Shown one piece after another: positions 5,938 through 13,238 of a stretch of DNA of 20,976 nt (position 1 is its first letter; each line of letters starts with the position of its first letter). Location of the stretch: the IMG/VR virus record IMGVR_UViG_3300022744_000110, positions 1 to 20,976 of that record, one strand, 5' to 3'. The translations under genes and the position numbers were made by a program. The notes below the pieces were generated by a model. The model was given only the letters and a program-made list of their open reading frames with translations, had not been told where the DNA came from and did no database searches. This DNA comes from a virus.

Positions 5938-8226
5938 CTAGACCGGAACCGCGATCGCGCCCTTGTGGGCGTAGGACATGTCGATGTCCCTATTCTGGTA
6001 CGCCCCCACCAGGTACGCGAGCGAGTCGGGGGAGAGCACGCTCGTTGCGACCTTGTCGATCCCGCCGGCGAAGACCTGGGCCGTTCTGTCGTCGAACAAG
6101 TCGGCGACGAGCTGGGGATCGGTGGTCATGAAAGTGGAGATCTGTGCGGTCTTCTTCAGAATCCACTGGCGATACCCGTTGTAGGCACGCGCCAGCTTCT
6201 GCATCAAGGGGCCGTCTGCTGTTTTTCCGTAGGGGGTCTCGTCGACCTTCTTGTCCGAAACAGCCATCGAACGGCGAGCGAGAGCAGGGCCAGCCGCACT
6301 GCGGTCTTGAACAAGGCCGAGAGCAGATAGGAGCTCCAGGAGACGCGGCTCGACGTCTTCCCCGAGCGGGAAGTTCTCATCGACATCGTTGCTCCTTTGG
6401 AAGGTCATGCCTTGGCGGTCCATCTGATCTGCGAGCGGCCTGCGTCCGAGATGCACAAGAACGATCCGCTGAAACTCTCTCGGCTTGAGAACCATCCCTG
6501 CCATGGCTGGAGTCGAGAGGCCTCTTCCATCGGGAAGTCCGCCCATCAGATCCAGAACGTCGGTAGGAATGTCTCTCTCGCTCCTCTCCAGTCTTGGCAG
6601 CGTCTCCTTGGTATAAGGACCCGCTGGTATTGCCTTTGTAAGCTCGCTCAGTTTTGCGTGGGAAGCAGCTTTTTCACTTGGGGGAAAAACAAGTGCCGCG
6701 AACTTCTCGGCGGACAGGTCACACAGACCCTCGCCTTCGCAGGTACAGGAGCAGGCAGAGGCCTTCTTTTCCGTGTCGCCGTTCTCTCCAAACAGCGCCG
6801 TCAGGGCCGATACAGGAACCTGGCGCATGCCGCCGAAGTGCTCCTTGGCACCACCCATGTGGTAGGCATAACTCGACTTTGCGTCCTCTGAGGAAGCGTA
6901 GCCGATCATCACCTTGTGCTCATCGAAGGAGCCATCCTTCTTGAGCTGCTTGATGACGAACGCCTTGGGGGAGTTCCGGTCCGGGCCCACATAGACGTCG
7001 AGCTCCTCCCCATCCGAGTCGAGCGTGTCTGGGATGTAGCCGTAATCGGCCTTCATGAACCGCTCGTACTTGACCACGCCCTTCTTCTTGTACAGGCGGG
7101 TCTCGCCCTTCTTCCACTCGATCCAGATCGGGACGCCCTGGACCTCGATCTTCTTCTTGATGGGATCGTTGGCCTTCTTGACCAACGCACCAGCCAAGCT
7201 ACCCGCGACGAAGTCCTTGACCAGGTCCTTCTTGTGCGTGTCCTTATCGGCCTTCACAGAGGCGTTGCCTACCGTACCTGCCCCAGCTCCGATAGCCCCT
7301 CCGATAGCGGCGTTACGGATACGGGGATGGACGGCCGCGACCTTCTCCAGGGCGATGTCTCCACGAAGGTCGTCTAGGCCCATGAAGGGAGAGAAGGCCG
7401 TTCCGATCTCGGAAGACGGGCGCGGCACCGAGCAGAAGTCCCCCAGGCAGACCTGCTTCCCCACCTGCGCCAGCTTCGCCATCACCTTGGCCGTCTTGTC
7501 GGCACCGATGAAGACGATCGAGATATCGAAGAACCTCGGGAAGTCATTCCGCACGGCGACCTTGCGGCCGTCCGGGAGGATCTTGTTCATCATCGTCGAC
7601 GCGCAGACGCAGTAGTCTTGCGGCGTCTTCGACTGCTTGCCGCAGATCATGCAGACGTCGTAGGGGACCTTGCAGCCCATCGACACGTCGGGGAACTCCC
7701 CGCGCTCGATGCGCTCGATGACGTCCATCGCGTCGAACTGCATGCACAGAGCTCGGTCCAGATACAGGACCAGCTCGACCCGGTGCATCTGCGGATTCCA
7801 TACAGCAAGCTCCACACGACCAAAAGCCCGCGAGGGGTCCTTGTTCATGTGGTGCTTGTAGGGATACGCGTTCATGAAGGTCGGGAAGCCGTAGTCCCAC
7901 GACTTACCGACACGACGCATCTCCTCGAACGGGAGCTGCTCCCAGTTCGAGGGAGCGTGGATCAGCGCCTTCTCTGGGAAGAAGTCACCGTTCACATTCG
8001 AGCCCCAGTACTCGCCGGCTCCCAGTGCGTTGACCAGGATGTAGATGCCGGAGGGCGTGGGGATGATGTTGCGTACGAAGTCCTGCACCCTGGGGTGGAG
8101 CTTCGAGCGCATCTCGAGCGCGGAGGCGGTCTTCTCGAGACTGCCGTCCTTGTTGAAAAGGATGGGCTGGCAGAGCACGTTGCCCTGCGAATCCACCCCC
8201 TTGAACTGGACCTGCTTGATGATCAC
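5938..8226 (-). CDS. Prohead maturation protease fused to an inorganic-pyrophosphatase-like domain
   Basis: This 762-residue protein has several parts. Residues about 36-250 match tailed-phage prohead serine proteases: GSNVNGDFFP (75-84), a His pair in YKHHMNKD (124-125), the nucleophile context FPDVSMGC (Ser182), and FDISIVFIGADKTAKV (233-248). A Cys insertion C192-x2-C195-x10-C206-x-C208 just after the Ser is typical of one branch of these proteases. Residues 300-350 are Gly/Ala-rich and may be membrane-active. Residues 357-480 resemble the InPase domain of phage polyvalent proteins (GYIPDTLDSDGEELDVYVGP; FDEHKVMIGY). A CSCTC-x5-C motif follows (492-502), then a C-terminal region I cannot identify. 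EKxA motifs occur between these parts. GTG 8226 lacks a Shine-Dalgarno sequence and follows an in-frame TAG two codons upstream, so reinitiation is likely. Confidence 0.85.
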   Translation of the reverse strand: MIIKQVQFKGVDSQGNVLCQPILFNKDGSLEKTASALEMRSKLHPRVQDFVRNIIPTPSGIYILVNALGAGEYWGSNVNGDFFPEKALIHAPSNWEQLPFEEMRRVGKSWDYGFPTFMNAYPYKHHMNKDPSRAFGRVELAVWNPQMHRVELVLYLDRALCMQFDAMDVIERIERGEFPDVSMGCKVPYDVCMICGKQSKTPQDYCVCASTMMNKILPDGRKVAVRNDFPRFFDISIVFIGADKTAKVMAKLAQVGKQVCLGDFCSVPRPSSEIGTAFSPFMGLDDLRGDIALEKVAAVHPRIRNAAIGGAIGAGAGTVGNASVKADKDTHKKDLVKDFVAGSLAGALVKKANDPIKKKIEVQGVPIWIEWKKGETRLYKKKGVVKYERFMKADYGYIPDTLDSDGEELDVYVGPDRNSPKAFVIKQLKKDGSFDEHKVMIGYASSEDAKSSYAYHMGGAKEHFGGMRQVPVSALTALFGENGDTEKKASACSCTCEGEGLCDLSAEKFAALVFPPSEKAASHAKLSELTKAIPAGPYTKETLPRLERSERDIPTDVLDLMGGLPDGRGLSTPAMAGMVLKPREFQRIVLVHLGRRPLADQMDRQGMTFQRSNDVDENFPLGEDVEPRLLELLSALGLVQDRSAAGPALARRSMAVSDKKVDETPYGKTADGPLMQKLARAYNGYRQWILKKTAQISTFMTTDPQLVADLFDDRTAQVFAGGIDKVATSVLSPDSLAYLVGAYQNRDIDMSYAHKGAIAVPV

Positions 8227-8232
8227 GGCTGA

Positions 8233-9000
8233 CTACGGGTTGATGCCAAGGGCCTGGAGCCGCTTCATGCGCTCCTCGTACATCTTGGTTTCCATCTCGA
8301 GCTTCTTCTTCTGGGCGGTGAACATCTCACCCTGAGCACTGTACATGTCGTGCTGAGGGGCGTTCCTTCCAGCCTGGAAATCGGCATCCGTATCCTGCTC
8401 GAGCTTCTTCCTCTTGAGGGCATTCTCCTGGGGGGAGAAGTTGGGGACGTTGGGCAGCTTGTCGACGTCCTGGAGCGACTTGTGCGCATCCACCAGGGTC
8501 TTCATCTGCCCAGGGTCCCACTGCATGTGCTCGTACTGCGACTGGCTGCGCACGTAGGCACCCGCCACCGTAGGATCTCCCGAGAACTCGGGGTTGAGGC
8601 GGTGAAGCGTCGAGAATGCTCGCTGGACCCGATCGGCAGGGGCCTCCCGAAGATCTGGGTTCATCTCGAGCATCGCCTGGTAGTTGCGGCTCTTGGTGAG
8701 ACCGCGCTTGGCAGCTCCGTAGGCATCGCCGGCCAAGGCCATCGCGATACCGCCAAGGGCAGCGGTTCCTGCCGCAGCACCGACACCACCTAGGAACTTG
8801 GCGGCACCCATGCCGAACTGACCTGCCCTAGCACCGAAGGCACCCAGCGCTCCCTGGGCCTTCTTCATGATGCCATCGAGCTCTTCCTTCACCTCGTCGG
8901 CGAAGGGGCCGTTCTTGATCTCCGAGGCTGCCTTGACGAAGAAGGCGTACTTCTCCGGAGCAACCTCGGCAACCTTCTCCATCAGCTTGTTGGGGTTCAT
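8233..9000 (-). CDS. Virion-type protein with glycine-zipper membrane segment
   Basis: The 255-residue product starts at ATG 9000, overlapping the previous stop as TGATG, with AGGGAG upstream. The N-terminus has MEKVAEVAPEKYAFFVKAAS. Residues 48-92 are a long Gly/Ala-rich hydrophobic stretch (KFLGGVGAAAGTAALGGIAM), probably one or two membrane-inserting helices, followed by GAAKRG. The middle part (NPDLREAPADRVQRAF; LNPEFSGDPTVAGAYV) resembles a pattern I associate with uncharacterised virion proteins of large phages. The C-terminus is a charged helix with many Lys, Glu and Met residues. It ends in TAG, in frame with the protease-fusion gene. A DNA-ejection or internal head protein would fit, but no biochemical function can be read from the sequence. 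Confidence 0.7.
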   Translation of the reverse strand: MNPNKLMEKVAEVAPEKYAFFVKAASEIKNGPFADEVKEELDGIMKKAQGALGAFGARAGQFGMGAAKFLGGVGAAAGTAALGGIAMALAGDAYGAAKRGLTKSRNYQAMLEMNPDLREAPADRVQRAFSTLHRLNPEFSGDPTVAGAYVRSQSQYEHMQWDPGQMKTLVDAHKSLQDVDKLPNVPNFSPQENALKRKKLEQDTDADFQAGRNAPQHDMYSAQGEMFTAQKKKLEMETKMYEERMKRLQALGINP

Positions 9001-9188
9001 CAGTGGCTCCCTGGTGCGTAGCCGCCGGGCTCAAACCCGGCCTTGTACTCTTTGGCCTTCTGCATGCCCTTGCCGAGGATGTGCGCTCCTCCGACAAGCG
9101 TCGCTCCGGCAGCAACCGGGAGCATGATACCAGCCTGCTTCTGGGTCAGCGCTCGTAGAAGCTGTCTTGCCAGAGCGACCTTGTCCAT
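9000..9188 (-). CDS. 62-residue membrane peptide
   Basis: ATG 9188 is the preferred start. It overlaps the upstream stop as TGATG and has GAGG five bases away; GTG 9191 is the alternative. The 62-residue product begins MDKVALARQLLRALTQKQAG, then has one hydrophobic segment (IMLPVAAGATLVGGAHIL). It ends with a basic Gly/Lys-rich tail (GKGMQKAKEYKAGFEPGG). Its stop overlaps the next start by one base, so the three genes from 10177 to 8233 are translationally coupled. The Gly-rich hydrophobic helix plus basic flank repeats the layout of other proteins in this block. It is too short to assign; a holin is possible, but the capsid-gene context argues for a minor virion membrane peptide. Confidence 0.6.
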   Translation of the reverse strand: MDKVALARQLLRALTQKQAGIMLPVAAGATLVGGAHILGKGMQKAKEYKAGFEPGGYAPGSH

Positions 9189-10177
9189 CACGGCCTCGCG
9201 AAGCGCTGGCGAAGTGCGGGAAGCACCTTGCCGTTGTGACGGATGGCGTCGCGAACACCCGAGGTGAGTGGTCCAGCGACCTTCCTCATCTCGGCGTTGA
9301 CTTCTTCCAGATCTCGGCTGGTCTGGTTGATAGCCTCGTCGAGGACGACCATCTCCCTGGCGATCTTTAGGATCTCGTTGAACGAGGTGACCAGTGGGTG
9401 GCTGGGGTTGACGGCCACGCCTGCGCGCTTCTCGAGGGAGGTCTCAAGCTGACGAGGCTGGTAGCCCTCTTCCTTCAGCCTCTCGACCATGCCCGGAAGC
9501 ACGGAGGCCACGAGGTCGTCCGATGCCAGCTTCGTGAGGGCTCCGACGACGCCCCCAAGGCCGGCACCGTCTGGGTTGGCGACTTCCTGCTTGATGGCGT
9601 GGTAGAGATCTTCCTTGGCCCCGCTGAGAGCACCAGAGGCCAGCTCGTAGCTCTCGGCCAGCTTGCTCAGGGTTCCCTTGATCTGAAGACTGGCGTCATA
9701 CAGATCATCGAAGCTGGTGTCACGGGCGGAGGCCGTCTTGACCGAACCGCCGGCGCCGCTGTCGACACCCTGTGGCCAGATCTGATGATCCAGCGACTCG
9801 GCATCCTGCATTCCCGACTGCTTGGGAGGGGTGCGGTAGTCGTCGTTCATCGTTCGTCCGGCATGGGCAGGGGATCCTCCGTCCTTGAGATCTCGCAGGA
9901 TGACTCCGGGGTCGGCAACCTCGAAGTGGACATTCTTGTCCGCCCCGCCCTGGAACATCTCTTGGAAGGTGACGTTGTTGGCGAACTCTACCACCCGCTT
10001 GATGTGCTCGTTTCCGAGTTCTGGGTGTTGCGCAGAGAGCTGGGCGATGGCCTGGTTGAGGGGAACACCGTTCTGCTGAAACATCTGAGAGGCCTTCCTT
10101 CCCAGCATCTCCAGCATTTCGGGGTGTACCCGACTACCTGTCGGCTGGGACAGGACTTCCTGAGAAAACGGGTCCAT
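9188..10177 (-). CDS. Virion-type helical protein, first gene of the capsid block
   Basis: I choose ATG 10177 because GGAGG lies ten bases upstream and because the longer frame has a Cys/Arg/Leu-rich leader that would cross the divergent promoter region. The 329-residue product has an N-terminal helical domain. RVVEFANNVTFQEMF followed by DKNVHFEVADP (61-90) recalls a motif seen in uncharacterised proteins of large tailed phages. Residues 95-145 are polar and probably disordered, and 155-329 are strongly helical. Motifs include VKTAS (146-150), SKLAE (171-175), TKLAS (215-219), EKRAG (249-253) and RKVAG (298-302). The first motif falls at the boundary between linker and helical half. It heads a leftward operon of coupled genes. 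The function is unknown; a portal protein is not supported. Confidence 0.7.
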   Translation of the reverse strand: MDPFSQEVLSQPTGSRVHPEMLEMLGRKASQMFQQNGVPLNQAIAQLSAQHPELGNEHIKRVVEFANNVTFQEMFQGGADKNVHFEVADPGVILRDLKDGGSPAHAGRTMNDDYRTPPKQSGMQDAESLDHQIWPQGVDSGAGGSVKTASARDTSFDDLYDASLQIKGTLSKLAESYELASGALSGAKEDLYHAIKQEVANPDGAGLGGVVGALTKLASDDLVASVLPGMVERLKEEGYQPRQLETSLEKRAGVAVNPSHPLVTSFNEILKIAREMVVLDEAINQTSRDLEEVNAEMRKVAGPLTSGVRDAIRHNGKVLPALRQRFARP

Positions 10178-10229
10178 TAGAAACAGGCCTCCGTCGTTGT
10201 GGCAACATCGTAAGAGTAGCGAGAAAACA
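10178..10229. promoter_or_regulatory. Divergent intergenic region between capsid block and HTH gene
   Basis: These 52 bases separate the leftward capsid block from the rightward HTH gene and should hold promoters for one or both. The only structure I see is GTTGTGGCAAC at 10196-10206, a short inverted repeat with 4-base arms and a 3-base spacer, which could be an operator half. No convincing sigma-70 -35/-10 pair is visible, so a phage-specific or host alternative sigma factor may be involved. The adjacent HTH protein is a natural candidate regulator, by inference. Confidence 0.35.
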
Positions 10230-10904
10230 ATGGGAAGCCTCAAGTATATAACCAAACGAGAAGCCGCCGCTTTGTTGGAGGTACACAGCCGAACCATCTC
10301 CCGGTACATGGACCGTGGACTGGTGCGGTTCGAGTATCGGGAAAAGGTAGCCTACCTCGTCGAAGAGGACGTCCTTCGCCTTGACAGGGGTAGGAAGGAC
10401 CCTGTGGGAGTTCCCCTCAACCGGGACACCTTCGAGGCGATGCGAGTCGAGCTCGACGCGCTGAGAGCCCAGATGGCCGTGGTGCTGAAGATCCTCAACC
10501 TACAGCGGATGGAGCTGAACTTCCAGGTGCCTTCTGAGTACAAGAATCTGTACGACGGTGCCAACCAGCTAACCGCAGAAGGCTGGCCACCGCACTCCGA
10601 GGAGCAGTGGTCAGACGTGTTCCTCCGCCTCTCCATCGAGGATCTGGAGAAGATCGCCGGGCTGGTTGATGACCCGCATCCCTGGCGGCCCTTCCTTCGA
10701 CTCGCCACCTCGATGCATCTACGTCCTTGGGACAAGAAGCTACGAGAAACCTTCGCCGAGGGAAAGAAGCGAATCGAGCAAGTCGCCGGGATGTGGTGCG
10801 TCCTTCACGGAGAGAGCTCGAAGAACTTCGACCTCCTGGCCAAACACCATGCCGCGCCTTTCAAACCAACGCTGCGGAGGATGAAGAAGGCCCAGGGGTC
10901 CTAG
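10230..10904 (+). CDS. MerR/excisionase-type helix-turn-helix protein
   Basis: The 224-residue protein starts at ATG 10230; a TTG at 10197 is in frame but has no ribosome site and would invade the intergenic region. The N-terminus (YITKREAAALLEVHSRTISR, residues 6-25, then YMDRGLVRF and AYLVEEDVLRL) is a typical winged helix-turn-helix of the MerR, excisionase or HTH_17 type, which reads DNA through the second helix. Residues 65-98 form a likely coiled coil (EAMRVELDALRAQMAVVLKIL) that could mediate dimerisation. The rest is helical, Trp-containing and unassigned. SIEDLEKIAGLV at 135-146 matches the EKIA motif but lies inside an ordinary helix. Its divergent position suggests control of its own promoter and of the capsid operon. 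DNA binding is likely; target and mode are unknown. Confidence 0.7.
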   Translation: MGSLKYITKREAAALLEVHSRTISRYMDRGLVRFEYREKVAYLVEEDVLRLDRGRKDPVGVPLNRDTFEAMRVELDALRAQMAVVLKILNLQRMELNFQVPSEYKNLYDGANQLTAEGWPPHSEEQWSDVFLRLSIEDLEKIAGLVDDPHPWRPFLRLATSMHLRPWDKKLRETFAEGKKRIEQVAGMWCVLHGESSKNFDLLAKHHAAPFKPTLRRMKKAQGS

Positions 10905-10987
10905 CTGCAAAGAGGGCTGGTTCTCGGGGATAAGACTAGTGAACCCAAGGAGTATTTTCGCTCCTTCCCTTTGCAAAGGATCAGACG
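10905..10987 (+). promoter_or_regulatory. Leader with hairpin and palindrome before the membrane-protein gene
   Basis: A hairpin of AAGGAG (10947-10952) and CTCCTT (10961-10966) around the loop TATTTTCG is followed by CCCTTTGC, giving at best a weak terminator. CTTTGCAAAG (10969-10978) is a perfect 10-base palindrome that runs into the AAAGGA ribosome site of the gene at 10988. A matching GCAAAG lies at 10907-10912, so alternative pairing is possible. The region may attenuate or control translation of the downstream gene. No clear promoter is visible. Confidence 0.4.
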
Positions 10988-11350
10988 ATGGCACACCCCG
11001 AAGTCACCCAACCGACCGCGCAGTTCCGAGACGAGGTTCCGCGTGGCCCCGTCCCCGCTCCCCTCCCCCCCACGCAGCAGATGGTCTCCGTCGTGACCGA
11101 GCCCGAGTTGGCCGCCCTGCACCAGGCGGCGAACACCGTGCGCGAGGCGGCCCGCCACATCGAGGTCGCGACCCGCGGCTTGCAGCAGGTCGCCAACTCC
11201 TCGACGATCAAGCTGACCCGCCGCGACAAGGTCGTGGTCGGCATGACCGCGCTCGGCCTCGTCGGCGTCGGCGTCGGCGCCACCCTCGTGGTGCAGCGCG
11301 TCAGCCGCAACCGGGCCAGCCGGCGGGCGATGACGGTCACCGCGAAGTAG
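10988..11350 (+). CDS. Single-span membrane protein with basic C-terminal tail
   Basis: The 120-residue product starts at ATG 10988 with AAAGGA seven bases upstream. The first 35 residues are Pro-rich, followed by an amphipathic helix (LAALHQAANTVREAARHIEV, 41-60). One transmembrane segment (VVVGMTALGLVGVGVGATLV, about 82-101) is followed by a strongly basic tail (QRVSRNRASRRAM). Short GTC/GGC codon runs in the membrane segment make this part even more GC-rich than its neighbours. It is the last gene of a short rightward unit and ends at a probable bidirectional terminator before terL. A holin is conceivable from size and topology, but no lysin is next to it. A membrane anchor or host-takeover protein is equally possible. 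Confidence 0.65.
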   Translation: MAHPEVTQPTAQFRDEVPRGPVPAPLPPTQQMVSVVTEPELAALHQAANTVREAARHIEVATRGLQQVANSSTIKLTRRDKVVVGMTALGLVGVGVGATLVVQRVSRNRASRRAMTVTAK

Positions 11351-11358
11351 CTGCGAAG

Positions 11359-11378
11359 GAAGGCTCGCGCGGGCCTTC
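11359..11378. terminator. Bidirectional hairpin between convergent membrane-protein and terL genes
   Basis: GAAGGCTC (11359-11366) pairs with GGGCCTTC (11371-11378) around a GCGC loop; one pair is a G-T wobble. It lies between the stop of the rightward gene (TAG 11350) and that of the leftward terL gene (TAG, 11385-11387). The T-run is weak on both strands (TCTTAGCT on plus; CTTCGCAG on minus). The sequence GGCCTTCT followed by CTTAGCT recurs in the hairpin at 15759-15781. Confidence 0.6.
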
Positions 11379-11384
11379 TCTTAG

Positions 11385-13202
11385 CTATGAGCGTCGGCCG
11401 GTCTGCGTCATCGGAGAGATAACGTCGGGACGGGGGTGCCGAAGCATCGAGGCTAGGAAGGTGAGCAGGATCGAGTGGAAGGTATCGTCGGTGGCGTTGG
11501 GGGACTTCTTGTAGATGTTCTGGCGGAGCTGCTCGGAGTACTCGGAGAAGATGTTCAGCATGTCCGCACCGAAGGGTGTCTGGAACTGCTCCCAGTTGGG
11601 AAACCGGAAGACGTCCCGACGCTTGATGGCGTTGAAGACGTCGGACATCACCTCGGTACGGTGGACCATGAACCGGTGAAGGTCTTTCTGCCAGTGGACC
11701 TTCTGCGCCGGCTGCGAGTACTGGAACTTGACGATCCGCTGCCACCCGAACCGGCGCGTGAGCTCGTCGTTGGGCCAGAAGCCACCACCATAGTCGCACC
11801 CGACGAGCTGGACCTTCCACTCAGAGATCAGCCGGGTGATCTCATCGATCTGGACCTGCGGCTCAGACTCACGCCCCTCGAAGCGCCGGACGTAGAAGAT
11901 GTGGAACTTGCCGTCGCCCAGGTAGGACCCAAGGGTGATGACCGTGTACGTGTTCTCGCCAGTACCCCAGTCGATGCCGGCATAGACCGGGTAGGCATCC
12001 CCGACGATTTGCTTGATCTTGCCCTGGTAGTCGGGGGTCAGGAGGATCCGGTTGTCGCAGTTGTCCATCACGTCTTGGCGCGTGAGGGGTCGAGTACCGG
12101 AGTCGTAGGAGAGCCCTAGGACCTCGTTGTAGAACTTGCCTCGAGAGTAGGTCTTCTGCTTCTGGAGGATGTCGTCGTGCGAGATCCACGGCACCATGAG
12201 CTGCGGGATCCGGAATCCCTCGAACGGCTTGGCGATGTGGGCATCCTTCAAGATGCCTGGGTTCATCGACACCCAGTCCGCCATGTCATCCATCGGGCTG
12301 ATGGGCTTGTGGCAACGATCGCACACCAGCCCCTTCATGCCGATATGTTCCTCCGAGAGGATGTTCCAGTACTGCTTTGTCAGCCCCGCAGGCGTCTGGA
12401 TGCTGTGGCGATGACAAGGAACGACCCACTCGTTCTGCGTCGAGAACCTCGTCCAGTAGTGTTCGATGGTGTTGTCCAAGGACTTGGGCGTCCCCGAGTA
12501 CATGAAGATCTTCAGGTGCGAGTGAGAAGCGCACTCCTCGATGACGGGGATGTTGTCCGTCAGCAGGTCCTGAAGCTCATCGAGACAGATGACGTCAGCA
12601 GGGATGCCTCGGACACGGTCGGCGTTGATGTACGCATAACGCAGCGTGATCTGGCTGCGGTTGATGAACTTCTTCAAGAAGACGTTGTCGGATAGCTTGG
12701 TGGTGGTCCAGGCCTTCAGGTACTGGGATGTCTCGATCGGTTCCTTCAGACGGTCCTGCGAGAAGACCTTGGTCTGTTGGTTCGTCGGGGAGACGTAGAG
12801 ACTGTTGAGGGCGGTGTTGATACAGGAGTAGGCAAGGAGCTTGTTTCCGAGGAGCGTCGACTTCTCGACCTGCCGACCGCACTTCAGCAGGGTTCGTTTG
12901 CTGCCCGTATCATAGATCCTGCGAAGGTACCGGCGCTCCTTGAAGGAGAAGGGTCGGTAGGTCTGGAGCTCCTTGTCGGGGAGCATGATCGCGAATTCGG
13001 TGAAGGCCGTCGGGGTGACCGCGATCAGGTCCCCCTGCCGCTGAAAGAAGACCTCGGCATCGAAGGTCTCTTCGGGGTCGTTCTCGACATCCCATTCTTC
13101 TGGGAGGTCGATGCCCTTGAAGGCGCCGTCCTCGAAAGACACGAAAGGCTGATCTTGCCTCCGCTCCCAATCGGCCCGGTCAGCGATGATCTGGAATGCC
13201 AT
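11385..13202 (-). CDS. terL: Terminase large subunit (DNA-packaging ATPase/nuclease)
   Basis: The 605-residue protein is the packaging motor. The ATPase domain has a Walker A-like KCGRQVEKST (107-116) and Walker B DVICLDE (203-209). A probable zinc site pairs VPCHRH (C263, H266) with CDRC (C294, C297). The RNase H-like nuclease follows, with its acidic residues in YAGIDWGTGEN (D411), LVGCDYGG (D470) and NATDDTFH (D572/D573). The usual GxGKS Gly before Lys is replaced by Glu (QVEKST). The length is normal for the family. It is transcribed alone on the minus strand between two rightward cassettes, away from the capsid and tail blocks. The ATG 13202 ribosome site is weak. It carries no EKxA motif of the virion type, consistent with a protein not built into the capsid. 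Confidence 0.95.
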   Translation of the reverse strand: MAFQIIADRADWERRQDQPFVSFEDGAFKGIDLPEEWDVENDPEETFDAEVFFQRQGDLIAVTPTAFTEFAIMLPDKELQTYRPFSFKERRYLRRIYDTGSKRTLLKCGRQVEKSTLLGNKLLAYSCINTALNSLYVSPTNQQTKVFSQDRLKEPIETSQYLKAWTTTKLSDNVFLKKFINRSQITLRYAYINADRVRGIPADVICLDELQDLLTDNIPVIEECASHSHLKIFMYSGTPKSLDNTIEHYWTRFSTQNEWVVPCHRHSIQTPAGLTKQYWNILSEEHIGMKGLVCDRCHKPISPMDDMADWVSMNPGILKDAHIAKPFEGFRIPQLMVPWISHDDILQKQKTYSRGKFYNEVLGLSYDSGTRPLTRQDVMDNCDNRILLTPDYQGKIKQIVGDAYPVYAGIDWGTGENTYTVITLGSYLGDGKFHIFYVRRFEGRESEPQVQIDEITRLISEWKVQLVGCDYGGGFWPNDELTRRFGWQRIVKFQYSQPAQKVHWQKDLHRFMVHRTEVMSDVFNAIKRRDVFRFPNWEQFQTPFGADMLNIFSEYSEQLRQNIYKKSPNATDDTFHSILLTFLASMLRHPRPDVISPMTQTGRRS

Positions 13203-13238
13203 CTTTACGGCAGCGTATCAGAGATCTAGGCTGTCGAG
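13203..13238. promoter_or_regulatory. Divergent intergenic region between terL and the nucleotide cassette
   Basis: Only 36 bases separate the terL start from the GTG start of the rightward cassette, so divergent promoters must overlap here or lie inside the genes. The bases (TTTACGGCAGCGTATCAGAG and following) show no convincing -35/-10 pair and no strong ribosome binding site for either gene. Leaderless or weak initiation of both genes is possible. Confidence 0.3.

Noticed and set aside
9188-10177. Portal protein as an identity for the 329-residue gene
   Set aside because: It is too short for most portals and shows no portal-like clip or stem pattern; only position would argue for it.
10178-10309. 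N-terminal extension of the 329-residue protein
   Set aside because: It would cross the divergent intergenic region and overlap the HTH gene; ATG 10177 has a strong ribosome binding site.
10364-10700. EKIAG in the HTH protein as a member of the virion motif set
   Set aside because: It occurs within an ordinary helix of a regulatory-type protein; one chance match is expected for so short a motif.
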